NCBI GenBank assembly: GCA_011634665.1
Contig: WAEK01000003.1
Coordinates: forward strand, 3,173,501 to 3,237,500
DNA from: Mortierella sp. BCC40632
Taxonomy: Eukaryota; Mortierellomycota; Mortierellomycetes; Mortierellales; Mortierellaceae
Reading direction: 5' to 3'
Length of the DNA stretch: 64,000 nt
The first letter of the stretch is position 1; each line of letters begins with the position of its first letter. Positions 10,052 through 25,829 of the stretch are shown in pieces. The translations under genes were made by a program, and so were the position numbers. The notes under the pieces were generated by a model. It was not told where the DNA came from and made no database searches. It worked only from the letters and a program-made list of their open reading frames with translations.

Positions 10052-13000
10052 TCATGCAACCTGTTGTCGCTGCAGAGATGGGAGCGGTTGTTGAAGGTGT
10101 TGACGAACCTGGCATTTGAGTCTGTACCGATAAGTGAGGACAACATCGCTTCCTGTCTTCCAATAATGGGTTCGGATCGTAGCCAGCGTCATTGTAGGTG
10201 TCATCACTTGGTCGTTGCACAGAATTTCTAGCCAAACCTCTGGCCGGAGATTGTATAGCCGGAGACGCTCTTCTTCCTCGGCTTGCTCCCGTCTCAACCT
10301 TTGATATTCCTGGTTTTCAGTAGCAGATGATGAATCCTCGCTAGAATCTTCCTGTTCTGGTGCGACAGAACGAGTACTCGGCTCATCTGCAATTGCTCTG
10401 GCCGACACTGCTTCTGAACCAGACACCAAAGATGATCCAGCACCTTCCTGTGGCTCGAACGTATACTCTGGAGGTGCTAATGCAAGCTTGTCCATCACAT
10501 GCATCACCACTTTGCGTACCCTCAACATCCTTGGCGCCGTCAGTCTTGGGTTACCTGCAGGAAGTTCTCCCAATCGAACTGGGCCACGGTCACCTTCCTG
10601 ATCATGGTGAGGTCTCAACACAAAGCTCACCTTGGCGGTTTCCTTCAGTGGGATGGTATTCTTGAGGAGAACCTCCAAGATCCAGCTGGGCATGATCTGA
10701 ACCAGAGTCATATAGTCTTCTGCCAACGTGCCCTTGCTTCCACGATACAGATCTACTGAAGATGATGCTTCGCGCGACTGTTCAGAGATAATGACAGGGA
10801 TATGTGGTGGCACCTCAGTTGTGGGACAATCCAGGTTTGTTGGTGGGGTGAAAGGAGGATGGGGTGCTCGAACACACACTGTCGAGGGAGGGAGTTGATG
10901 CACAGGGCTTGGAACAGAGTCCTCTGAGTGACTAGATGACGTTCCTGACGATGTCGATCGTGCATCATCTGGGTCAACAGAACCCGATCCTTGACCGAGC
11001 CCTTCAGCAGCTGTCCCACCCACGCTGAGTGCTGAGGAGCCTGGTCCTTCAGCGGTTGCATGCTGTGGTGACGAGGTAGTGGAGGTGGTGGCAGTCGTTC
11101 CTGTTCCTGTGGTAGTTGAAACGGCATGTTCAGGGATCGATGGACTACTAGGGGGTAGGCTCACATGGACGCTACCCGACGGAATAGAGATGCTCTTTCG
11201 TGTAGGACGGCCGTTTTCGAACCGTTGCTCAGCGCTAGGTGTTCGCGCCAGCTTCTTGACCGAGTGCTTAAGTCGACCCATAAACCCATTGCCAGATGAG
11301 CTAGGCGGCGTCCCTGATGAAGATGTAGCTCCCGGCATGGTTCCTGTGGTATATGATCGAGGACCTAGTGAAGGTGCCAAGGGAGCTGCAGTTGCTGTCG
11401 AGGTGCTAGCAGGACCCTGTTTTGGGGAGTGAGACGTTTGCATGGAGCTCGGTGCTGATGGAGCTGTACTGTTGGCGGTGGATGGGGGGGTAGAGTCTGT
11501 GGCAGTGGATGGTGCTGTCGATAAGGTTCTCGAAACATCGCCAGATGGAGTCGGGGGTGCTGATTCCGAAGTAGATTTCCGCAGGCCTTCAGGAGTAGTA
11601 TTGATCGTAGGACGACTGATTGGCAATTGGATTGTGGGGTTGACTAGCGGAGCACGATTGTCCTGAGCAGCACTACCGCCGTTGCTAAGGGTATTCACTA
11701 CCTCATTGTTTTCATCCGTGACCACTGTAGTAGGAACTGGATGCAAACCTGCCTGTTCTTCCTGATGTTGCTGTCGGTATATCTCTTTTTCGTAGGCGTC
11801 AATATGGATGGGTATATATTTGTCAAAGAGATTCTTCAAGACCCACTTTCCAATGACAACTACACATGAAAACATAGAGCACTGTTAGCATCATAGTATG
11901 CGAGCTGTGGATTCAAAGCAATTTCGTGATTGAAGGAGAGGGGAGGGGGGACTTACTCCGTTGGTCCTCAGGTCTCTCTGGGTCCAGTGTTTCTTCCACT
12001 TCGTCAACATAGACCTCGGCATCGAAGCATCGCCCTTCCTCCAGATGAATCGTTAGTGCTCCAATACGTGTATCAATTGTGCACCAAGTTGGCACAGACT
12101 CAACAGTATTCAGCTCGTTTACGACATCCTCCAATTTGCGGCCAGTAAAAGTCTGGACTTGAACACATTTGATTAGGTCCCAGAGCGCAACCTCGCCATT
12201 TTTGTCCTCTGTAACAACCATGCGTCGATTGTTAAGAACAGAATGCTTGATCAATCCATATTCTCCTTGGATAATGTTCTCAGGCTCCCCAAAGATAGGC
12301 ATAATCAGGCCATCGTCGTCCTCAGAGCTGTGCTGACTTTGTCTGTCTCTACCACTGTAGCTACTGCTATTGATGTAAAGAGATCCTAGCGATGCAGCAG
12401 AGTAAACAGTCGAGGTAGGGTAGTAATGGTCTGGTGTCGGTTCCATGAATGTAGCCTCATCTAGTGTCATCTTTAGCAAATTTGCAGGTACAATCGATGT
12501 CGCCAAGTCAACAGAGCGGTTTGCACGAGTCGGAATATCGGGCCACTGATAGACACTGCTTGATGAAGTAGCTGTCCAGATCCTCGCATTGTCATGTGCC
12601 ACAAGCTAGCAATATCGGTGCCATGGATGTGCCGAGTGAGTAAAGGTTTCAGAGACATTGAAGCACATGCTCCTTCAATAGGCACCATAGAGCAGTGAGG
12701 ACGGCTCACTTCCAGTAAACACTATGAATAGAGACTATCCTTACCCGAGCAATCCCCTCGTCTGCCTTGCAGATGACTACACACTGTCCTGGATCCTCGT
12801 CTTCATAATCGCCTTGATTGCTTGAGTTGTACCGGTTGATTTCTGTTTTGGTGACGAGCCCATCCTTACTACCTCCATAGAATGTTGTCAGTTGAGGATG
12901 GTCCGAATACAACGACCAAACAGAGTCGGAATGCATAGTGAACGTAGTGATACAGCGCTGAGCAGTTAACGACCACAGCTTGATGGTTGTATCTGAGGAG

Positions 13001-14853
13001 GCCGACAGGATCTACAAGATAGAGTACGTAATCAGCACTTTAGCTTCAAGGTTTTTGAATATTCCTGCATGTGAATCCGATGGGGAGGGGAGGGGCAGAG
13101 GCGCGTCATTTACCGTATCTCCGTTCTCACTGATTAAGAGTGCGCGAATATTGTCGGTATGACCTGCAAACTTTGTGATCCGCTGTCCAGATCGTGGGTC
13201 CCAGACCCTGATCACCTTCTCGGGCGAGCCGGTCGCCAGCACTGTCCCTGCAGGATTGCATGCCAATGCATAAATCGATGCTTTGGATGAGGTCTCTGGA
13301 ATATTCCCTGTCATGTCGTGAACAAGGGAACAGATGCCTGGTTAGAAGCGCGAATTTCTCTCTCGTTGCGCGAAATTAATATTCCAGGGTAGGAGAGCGT
13401 CGGCAGTTGGTGGTACGAGAGAGCGGAGATGTAATTATTCTCTAAATGCCACCCACACACACACCATTTCTCTCCTCTCTCTCTTTTCTGTCGTGGCGCA
13501 AATATCCGTTTCATATTCGTTGTCGTCCAGACACAAGTGTCAGCCGAGCGAAGAACAGGGAAATTTGGATGATTAAGAAGTCATCACTCTCCTTACCTAA
13601 AGAGCCAAACTGTCCATTGCGGCCCTCGTTGATATCCCACAGTCGTACAGTCTTGTCCAGACCTCCGCTAGCGATCCATCCAGGTCCTGACGCATATGCT
13701 AGTGTCTTAACATAATCTCCGTGAGTACCAATGATGTGTGCTGTGGAATTGCTGTGCGAATGGGGCCGAACAAGCTTCACTGTCCTGTCTGATGATGCTG
13801 ACACCACTACAAATAGATAACAGGAACAGGATAATGGGTACTTGTCATGTTAAATAGTTGCCCTGGGCATAAACAGACATTAATGGACGTTTATGAATAT
13901 GGAGATAGCAGTGAGCTGATTGCATTCGAGCTTACAAGTCTCGCCATTATGACAGAGAACAATGTCGTTCACCCAATCCGTGTGATGATTGAAAGACTGC
14001 CGGAAAGTGGAAGGAGGGAGACCCTATTGTGTACGAATGGTAAGAGTGAAGTTGAGGGCCGTGAAGTGAGTAACAGATGTGAATGCGGATCTCGTCCAAG
14101 TCGAGGGGCCACTCCCTTGTTTTCTCTCCTGTGGGTGCAGATCCTGCCACATACCTTTGGGTCATCTTCAGTCTCGCCAGGGATGCCTCGAGGCACTGGC
14201 GACTGGTTTATTCAATTGGAAAAAATTAAAACGCAGAAACGTGGTCAGTATCGATGACGACTGACCCAGATGGAGGTGGCGCCAGGAATCCCCACGCAAA
14301 CCTGACCAAACAAACAGGGCAAGGCGCTAGGCCTAAACTTCACCAACACACAGGCTGTGAGGTTCGAGAGCAAGTGAATAAGGTTTCGACAGTGGGTCCA
14401 ACACGTTGTGGCCCGATGGAAGCCAAGGACGACATTCGGCCAGGGCCTGGGAATTGAAATCAAGATGTGCTTTTGCGAAGAAAAAAGCCCACGGTGTCAA
14501 GTCTGTTCATTTCTGGAATGAATAACAAGGCTCCTTACAGGTCCATCCTAAAAGGGATCATAGATTACCTCAAAGTGAAGATCCCACGCCGCAATCATGC
14601 CATCACGACCTCCCGTGTATAGGATTCCTCCAGGGATGAGGGATGAAGAATGCCTCCTGTTCTCCGCATCCTGACCATGGCTATTGCGGTGGCGGTGGCC
14701 ATGGTAATGGCCTGGCTGAGAAGACCTCCGCTTTGCAACCGGGGTGGTAGTGTCGAGGGCAAGGGCGTTTACGCCGAGGAGATGTGCATTGCGGTTCTCG
14801 TCCTTGCGGAGCACATAAGAGATGGTCTGAGTGACCGCGGGTCGTTGATACAT
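10052..14853 (-). CDS. WDR48: WDR48/UAF1-type WD40 protein, deubiquitinase activator
   Basis: Eight proposed exons in transcript order: 14853-14569, 14202-14155, 13996-13936, 13806-13597, 13307-13114, 13011-12745, 12605-11957 and 11859-10052, about 1,173 aa. UAF1 (yeast Duf1, fission yeast Bun107) binds and activates USP-class deubiquitinases. The WD40 propeller is clear: [67 protein letters not shown] and [11 protein letters not shown]. After the propeller comes the ancillary domain ([17 protein letters not shown]), then about 310 residues rich in Ser, Thr and Pro, then the C-terminal SUMO-like domain ending near [19 protein letters not shown]. The long insertion makes it far larger than human WDR48 (677 aa). 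The frame is open upstream of the chosen ATG but encodes only (GA)n-derived repeats, so MYQRPAV is taken as the start. The 16-codon exon 2 is the least certain. Confidence 0.92.
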
Positions 14854-15975
14854 TGGATGTGTTAAGGATTCTTGCTCGGCTGGATGGACCCCCCGTCTGA
14901 ACTTGCGGCGATGGTGTGAGCGGCGGAGAGTGGCGGGGGTCGGGCGATGGATCGGGAGATTGGGTGGGGCGAAGGAGGAAGAGGGGCCAATGTGGATTTT
15001 GTAGGAGGATGAGGAGGCGAAGGGGGGAGGGGGGCGCGAGCCAAGACGACTTGCTGGATGAGAGTCTAGCGGAGATGGAGAGAGAAAGGAGAGAGAAAGA
15101 GAGAGAGAAAGAGAAGGGGAGAGAGAGCAAGAGCGAGAAGAGAAAGCGAGAGAGAAAAAGAGAAAGAAGAAAAAGATTGTGGAGACTTGCTTCTCCTCTC
15201 TTCTCTTTCTCTTATTCTCATCTGATAGAATCAACACAGCAAACTCACCGGCTCCCCCGTCCCCCACCACCCACCTTTCCTCACCCACCTCGGTCTCGTT
15301 CAACCTCGACTTTGACCGCAGTCCCAGTCTCACCCTTTTCCTGGCACCTGCTGTTCCGTTGTTCGGTCACGCCTTGTTCTTAACAATGTGCCATCTTTGT
15401 CATTTCATTCTGGTTGGATGCACATCATGCCATGCTTAGATGTCATTCAACCTCACACACTCTCTCTTGCTCTCTCTCTCTTCTGCTACCCTGCATCTCC
15501 AGGCTTCACTCTCGCGTGCACATTGACTAAGAAGAGCAGTGGCATGGCTGCTCTTTTCTTGTCCTCTCGCTCTATTCCTCTACTCGCCTCAAAGAACCTG
15601 CATATCCTTTCCAGTCTCACAGTGGCCCTGATCATGCATGATGTTGTTTGATGAGATCCTCAGTGAGTATGTTTCGATAGAACCCCTTGCCATGGCTCGA
15701 TGGTTGCTGAAAAGATACCCATATCTTTATCCAGGCACTACAAAGAAAGAGGTTACAAGAGATCAAGCCATTTGCCACCACGCAAACAAGATGCAGTCAG
15801 ACACTCGACACCGTTTCTTTTATCGAGGCAAACAACCCCTTGAATTGTCAAAGTAGCCAGGGCAGACCACAATCGTTACTTATCCCTTTGATCAGTTAAT
15901 TTCGTGAAGTGGTCGATCAGTTTCACGAGAGAAGATGTTCGATTTCTTTAACCACTACAACGACCTCGACGCCTC
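14854..15975. other. Upstream region of the WDR48-type gene
   Basis: About 1.1 kb. The part next to the gene is purine-rich on the plus strand (GA repeats at 15.07-15.17 kb) and probably forms the 5' leader. No further gene was recognised. Confidence 0.5.
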
Positions 15976-16539
15976 TCAAATGGAACCCATATCAAAAGAG
16001 ATCCCGCTGGGAGTGCCCATGGCTTCAACTGCCAGAAGTTGGACACACGTGGTTGCTCCAGTCAATGACAACTGGCATTCATGTCTTGTGGACTGCGAAA
16101 AGCAGGGCATCGCAGACTTATCCTTGCTGGTCACTTGATAGAATCCACTCGCACCAATGTTCACAGCTCCTTGACTGTACCAGAGTTTTGTCGTGTACCC
16201 ACATTGGAATGACTTGCAACTCTGGTTCCTACATTCCATGGCTCCGCGAACACTGAAAACTCAAACATTGTCACCAATCTTCTGACGCGACCGTGCCGGC
16301 GCTGTCCGTCGAAAGCACATCGGGCAAAGTTTGCTCGTCAAATACTCGTCCGTTATCAAAGTGGTCGCATGTTGGCTGAGTAACAGAAGGCTGGAGTTTG
16401 TCTTCGTAGACACTGGTCCAGATCTCGTCAAAACTGTCGCCAAGGATAGTGAACCGAAATAATAACTTGAGGTTCTCGTCATTGAGTGAATCCCTATCTC
16501 TGTCCTCTGGCTTAACATGGCGAGCACGAATTTCGTCAT
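15976..16539 (-). pseudogene. Broken TnpB/Fanzor-like C-terminal zinc-ribbon remnant
   Basis: One reading frame is open from 16539 to 15976 except for one TGA at 16261-16263. Before the stop it carries DEYLTSKLCPMC, which resembles the 'D-x-x-y-T-S-x-x-C-x-x-C' start of the zinc ribbon in TnpB and Fanzor nucleases. After the stop it carries MECRNQSC and then LWYSQGAVNIGASGF, which resembles the second Cys pair and the 'RD-x-x-A-A-x-N-I' end of the RuvC domain. The expected Arg-Asp is replaced by Tyr-Ser, so the last acidic catalytic residue is missing. Upstream, open frames alternate (16271-16624 and 16603-16824), as expected after frameshifts. No terminal repeats were found. The family call rests on motif memory and is moderate. 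Confidence 0.45.
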
Positions 16540-17746
16540 TCACCGCTGCTATGGAAGCCAGGATTTCTTCTCGAAACCACGAATACGTCAAATCATCGTG
16601 GATTAAAGCGCAATGGATCTCCATCGCCTCTGTGCAAAGTCCACGAGGAGCACTTGTAACTCATCGCAGTTCGTCGGATACACGGTCTTTGCCTGGTTCC
16701 CAGCGTTTGCGGGTGTATTTTCATTCTTCTTTCTCTTTCTCATTTTCCCAAACAGTGCCCTGATGCGATAAGTAGCCTTTTTCCGAATATGGCGGCGACT
16801 TTCCGTTTTCCAAAGGAAATTCAATGAGCAACCATTCGCTTTTTTTTCTTTTCTTCTTTTAGCACAGCCAAACTGTAAAACACTTACTAAACCTCCTCAA
16901 GTGACTGAAGTAATGATGATTGTGTGGTTTAGGAAAAACTGCCGTGTGGCAGACGGGTGTACTTGCAAGGTCCTTTGTGAAATGCCGCGGTAAACCCAGG
17001 GATGGTGACCGGTTGTGAATGAATGAATCTGCTTATCATTGCCTTGGCCTGCTGCCGCACTATGGGCCTTGTTCTTCGATTCACAAAGCAAAGTACGAGA
17101 TATTCGCTGGTGCAGAGGTACGAGTCCACGATGTGGAAAAACACAGGTTGTCTTGGGCTCTTTTGAAGAGAATATCCGTGGGGGTGCTCGGTTCGAGAAG
17201 AGGTAAATCGCGATATCAAGTTCTTACGCAAGGTGCTGGAATAGAATTCGCGAGCTGTTTGGGCAGTCGATGTCCCTGGTGGAGCAGGCATCCGCTCAGG
17301 AGCAGGGGTGTTGCGCGTTTGTAATGACATGAGAGGTTAGTTGTGGTCTGTAGGAGAGTCTTTTCTTCGTGTAGGATTGTGCAAAGGGAATATAGCTTTT
17401 GAAGGAGTTGATGGACGAGCGGTGCACATGTTCACTTGGTTCGCTTTGTAGGGATTGGTGGCGCGTAATAGGACAAGAAGAATACTCCAGTTTTTACTTC
17501 GACGCAAGTCAGACGACAGGACCTCATCCTTCGACATATCCCCATGGTCTCTTCCTACTCTCTCGATGTTGCACAGTCGAGACAATCGGCATAGACAGAT
17601 TAGAAACATATTCTAGGGTAATAGCATAGTTCTCGCAGTTTGAAAATGAACTTCTAGAGCACCTATCCACATTTTTTTTTTGTTTTTTGTTTTCAGGAGC
17701 TTTATTCCGTTCCGAACTATATTCTGTCCTCTCTTGGGTCGGTTCC
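16540..17746. other. Region between zinc-ribbon remnant and Q-rich gene
   Basis: Several short overlapping minus-strand frames occur here, for example around 16.93-17.33 kb (with TARPSTPSKA and TAQTAREFYSS segments) and 17.34-17.61 kb. They could be extra 3' exons of the Q-rich gene or decayed sequence. No motif was recognised. Confidence 0.35.
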
Positions 17747-18685
17747 TCAATGACTTCGCCTTGGCGATAGTGCGACCGTTGCTGACTGGCCGCCATAGTT
17801 TCGTTTTGTCGGTACAGTGTCCTCGTTTGCTCTGGCGTGAGCAGCCTCATTCCCTGGAACAAACATAGATTGCGACCGTCGGCCCATGCTAGGAGCAGCT
17901 GTCGTGGCAGGCGACGCTAGTGGGCTCTTCGGCAGCGGCTGGGCCTGGTCTGCAACTGCCTCTGGCAGTTTAGTCACCTGTACCATCAATGACTTTTGAC
18001 TGCAGCTTATAGCTTTGTTCTCAGTAGCAGATGGACACATGGAGAGCTTGGCTGTGTGCTTGGCTGCGCCTTCCATCTCCCTTTCCTGTGAAAGCTCTCT
18101 CTGTCTAGGGTGTTGTCGAGAAGGGGGTGTGGATGCTATTGACCAACGCTTTCGATCCTGTGCAAGGACCCGATGCAGCTCCTGCTGCATCCGATGTCGC
18201 TGGGCGACTTCCATCTGTCTGATAGGATCTTCCTCCTGGGGGGCTCTGGGGTCGTGCGCGTGCTTAGTCTGCTCTTTCTGCTGTTCTGTCTGGTGCTCAG
18301 TCTGTTGATGTAGAGCATGGGTGTCATTGACATGGGTCTGTGCCTGAGTCCAGGTCTGAGCCTTGGGTTGAATCTGAGCCTGAGTTTGCATCTTTGAAAG
18401 AACTTGAGTCTGAGCTTGTTCCAATGTGAGCGGAGGAGAGGGCGGGAGTGTGTCATGGATAACAAACGGAGCAATTGATGCCCAGCGAACAGAACTCGCA
18501 GACTGCAATGGCGAAGCTGCCCCAGAAGGAAAAAGGCCGCTAGTGTATGGATCTAGCGCATAGCATGGCCTTCGCGTCGCTGGTAGCGAGAGGGGACGTG
18601 GGCGACGAAGTGCAGAAAATGGGGCGACCATACTATAGCTATAGCGGAACGTGAGGGATGAGACAGAGAAAGGGAGGGACCACAC
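17747..18685 (-). CDS. Uncharacterised Gln-rich protein, possible mitochondrial presequence
   Basis: Not recognised. A 312-codon frame starts with a hydrophobic and then Arg-rich, acid-poor stretch (MVAPFSALRRPRPLSLP, then SSVRWASIAPF), the kind of composition seen in mitochondrial targeting sequences. The middle is a degenerate Gln-rich repeat region (KMQTQAQIQPKAQTWTQAQ and onward), followed by a charged helical part (RQMEVAQRHRMQQELHR). The C-terminal part is Ser/Ala/Pro-rich. A second frame near 17862-17670 (MRLLTPEQTRTLYRQNE) also looks coding and could join through an intron, so the 3' end is uncertain. The start may be an internal Met about 18 residues in. Confidence 0.35.
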   Translation of the reverse strand: MWSLPFSVSSLTFRYSYSMVAPFSALRRPRPLSLPATRRPCYALDPYTSGLFPSGAASPLQSASSVRWASIAPFVIHDTLPPSPPLTLEQAQTQVLSKMQTQAQIQPKAQTWTQAQTHVNDTHALHQQTEHQTEQQKEQTKHAHDPRAPQEEDPIRQMEVAQRHRMQQELHRVLAQDRKRWSIASTPPSRQHPRQRELSQEREMEGAAKHTAKLSMCPSATENKAISCSQKSLMVQVTKLPEAVADQAQPLPKSPLASPATTAAPSMGRRSQSMFVPGNEAAHARANEDTVPTKRNYGGQSATVALSPRRSH

Positions 18686-18774
18686 TTGTGATGTCTGTTA
18701 TGGAGACAGAGGGAGAGAGGAAGAAAAAGAGAAAAAGAGAGAGAAAGAGAAAAAGAGAAAGAGAAAAAAAGAGA

Positions 18775-18824
<50 letters not shown>

Positions 18825-19474
18825 GAGGAGGAGAAGCCGATTAACACGGGATTTTCATTTGAGCCGATGGTGGGATAGAGAAGAGGGTTAATGGGGAATG
18901 AGAGCGGTCGATGGGTGAATGGGGGGGAGATGATTTTAAATGAGAGGAGAAAAACAGACGAGTGAGGATGAAGGAGAACCAAGGAGAGGAGTAAACGAAG
19001 AGGAGGAAGAGGAAGGAGAGACAGGTTTAGCGAGGTTAGGGTGGCTAAATGATGCCGAGCAAGAGGTCGAAAACAAGGGACAAAGAGCGGAGGCGAGAAA
19101 GGAGATTTTAAAAGACTGGGGCCAAATGAAGGTGCAGCGAGAAGTATGCAGTGATTTCCTTGGTCGCGATATTTAGCCCAATGTCTGTCATGGCAGTGGG
19201 ATAGGGCTCGCAGGCAGGAACCATGACACAATCGGTACGCGACAAAGGACTGCTTGCCTGGTGTTCGATTAAAAAGTGTGTGGCTGAGATTTCATTTAGG
19301 CTCGAACATAAACAACGCGCCCATTTCAGACTTGTTCATCAGCTAAAACCCTTGGTGGCAACTCTCAGCTCCTGTCTATCCTTTTCATCCTTAACCCAAT
19401 CAAACTCTAGAAGACAGGACACTATCGCTGCGCCATACTCAACTCAGGAATCCATCAATAAACAGGCATTCATC
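18686..19474. other. Divergent promoter region, Q-rich gene / MCM6
   Basis: About 790 bp between divergent genes, purine-rich on the plus strand with a (GA)n tract. No perfect MluI cell-cycle box (ACGCGT) was seen upstream of MCM6. Confidence 0.5.
18780..18822. repeat. (GA)n microsatellite
   Basis: About 20 GA units within a longer purine-rich stretch (about 18.71-18.83 kb). Confidence 0.9.
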
Positions 19475-23292
<3,818 letters not shown>

Positions 23293-23861
23293 TCGCTGAC
23301 TCCACACTTAGATGTGAGAATGCAAATAAAACAAAATGACGGGTCTTCAGTAGACCATGTATCCCAAAATTGTCCAAGTACCTACCTTTCCTGTTCAGAG
23401 AATCCTTGCAGTCCTGCCAAACAGACACTCATAGCTGTAGCTATAGAATAGGAGGGGAGGAGGAGGAGGTAAAATGGAGCAGGATGGATGTGGTTTTCCC
23501 GTTTGCTTTCAGATTGGTACTTGGCAACAATCCATCCTTTCGTCCACATAAGCTTGAAATGACGACTAGTCTTGACATTCTTTCATCGCGAGTATGTAGA
23601 GGTGGGTAAGGAGAAAAGAGTAGAAAAGGTTAGTAGAAGGAAATGAAAGGTATGAAATAGCCAAAAATGAGCCCTACAAAACCTCGTCGAGTAAAAACTC
23701 CAACACTCAGATTCTCGCTCTTGACTGGCGGAGATGTCAATGGGCAAAATGCCTTCGCCGCAGATAAAACACGTGATTACAGGGGAGGAAAGGAAGGTTG
23801 AATATCCTCTGGGACGCGCCATAACGATTTGGAGGTTCAATCTCTCGAAGACACAGCAGCC
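23293..23861. other. Intergenic region between MCM6 and NELF-C/D
   Basis: About 570 bp, tandem genes. It must hold the NELF-C/D promoter. A GGGGAGG-rich patch lies at 23.45-23.47 kb; nothing else was recognised. Confidence 0.5.
23325..23330 (+). terminator. Candidate poly(A) signal of MCM6
   Basis: An AATAAA 33 bp after the MCM6 stop codon, in position to direct 3' end formation. Confidence 0.5.
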
Positions 23862-25781
23862 ATGTCAGCAGTAAGTACTGAAGATAGAGGTGAGAGGATC
23901 ACTCTAGGATCTCTTCTATTCATGTTGCCTCTAGCTTCTCGTTATAACTCTAATATGTATAGCCAAGCTCTTGGTTCCTTTGCCAATCTTCCAAGGAGCC
24001 TCATTCCATGACTTGACTGGTTGATTTTGACTCGAACTTTTCTTTCTTGGATACAGCGCAATTCAGGAGCGGTACCAGGGAATAGTAATAGTAGTGGAGG
24101 TGCCGGTGGCACAAAGAGTAACATCGACCTCATGATGCAGTCCCTGAATGCACCTGATTCGATCCTGGAGCCTAAGATCTATGAAACGATTGGCGCTTAT
24201 ATCAAAGAGGGAGGTCAACCTCTCTTGCTGGTCAATGCACTCTCCAACAGTTATGTTGGCATGCCAGAAATGTGCAACCTCATGTCAGGCTGGGCAGTAG
24301 ACTTTGATATCGATCCCATTGAGGTCATGCAGGAGGTCCTCAAGGAACAACTCATGGAACGGTTTGATCCCGCCAGTGTCGATCGAGAGTTCATGTCTGG
24401 ATCAGTAAGTCAGCAACTTGCTGTGTTAATGCTCGCATTTCATTCGGGAACTGTCTATCAACTTTTTAAGATTTCATGAAGAGACTACTGAGCAGCCATT
24501 CGTTTTACATTGCTCTTTATAGGGAACACCCGATTGGCTAACAGTGATCATTCAGCATCCCTTCTGGAGATCAGTTATCTATGAGCTTTCAGAAAAGTAC
24601 CAGAAGTGCGATCTCCTGAACTTTGCTATCCAGGTGACTTGAAAGACAACGTTGTATTGTTTGTCATGGAAAGCCTGAAGTGGCAGAAGTTCAAGAAATC
24701 TCATCATATCTTTTTCTCACTTCCTTTCCCCCTCCATATCATCTCAAACTAAAATAGAGGATCTCGGATGCAGGGCATCAAGGCGAAATTGCAAGCGTGG
24801 CGACGGCATCAACTTTCGTCAAAGTATTCTCAGGAGTATTACTGGATTCATTGGACAAACTTCGAGAGGAAGACGACGTTGGGCTACTGGATAGACTACC
24901 GGATCTAATCGTATGCTGCCGTCATTTTTTTTTTTTTTTTTTTTTTTTTGTATTCCATGTGAACTATTCGACTGGCCAGTGCGAGCGCATTGTGGCACGT
25001 CTTACAGTATATCAATTATAAAGACTAACCAGAGAATTGACTCAATTCGTATCCAATCGTAGAAAATTTGCTGTCAGAATGAACAAACCTACCTCTACAC
25101 ACAAGTTCTTCTTTTCCGGCTAATGAAAACCGACAGAGGACTCCCCCTAAAGCGGATATCAAAGGAACTTGAGTCTGGAGTACTTGAAAAATTCAACAAG
25201 TATGTTCAGTCTCACTCTCACAATCAGTTCCTATGTCAAATCTAGGGAAACTCCACCTCGGAGGAATACGAAGTTTGGCTCCTACATTACTAACCGTCTT
25301 TTGTACTTTTTTTTTCTTTTTCTTTTTGTGTTTGCTCCGCTGTCAATCAAGACCTCCTCTTGTTCCAATACTCCGAATGCTACTTGCAGGAGCCTCGTCT
25401 ACAGTGGCCAGTGCCATTTCTGCTATCCTTCAGTCACGCTCCCCATCTCCAGGCGATGTTATGCTAGTAGGACATCCTTTCATTAAGCTCATGTACCATT
25501 CTATTCAGTTGACTCCCTTCCGCCCCCTTCCCATTTTCTAGAGGTTTGATCGTCTGACCATTTTTGGTTTGCGTGTGCGTTTTTTTTTTTTTTTCGGCAT
25601 TGTAAATGCTTAGCTACACAGAGCTTACACGAGCAACGATCCTCCCTCGCCATTCTTTTTACGTGACCCAGACTTTTTCGGTTAGTACCTATGGCACAAT
25701 GGATCCCTAACATCATCTTGGTTATGCAATCAAAAAGGAGCAAAGGAAAAAAAGAAAAAGGAAAAAAAGAAAAAGGAAAAA

Positions 25782-25829
<48 letters not shown>

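Noticed and set aside
14854..15333. In-frame upstream extension of the WDR48-type protein
   Set aside because: The extension encodes only Ser/Leu/Phe runs from (GA)n tracts on the opposite strand, plus Pro-rich leader; the conserved protein begins at MYQRPAV.
16250..16285. A possible 22-nt intron that would remove the TGA in the zinc-ribbon remnant
   Set aside because: It is far below the size of other introns here, and further upstream stops remain, so the remnant is treated as broken.
19223..19474. In-frame extension of MCM6 upstream of 19475
   Set aside because: The extra residues have no similarity to MCM6, and the ATG at 19475 sits after a plausible leader.
25467..25492. Longer version of the sixth NELFCD exon with donor at 25493
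   Set aside because: It puts the next exon in a frame that loses the YTSNDPP segment. The donor at 25467 gives the exact family spacing.
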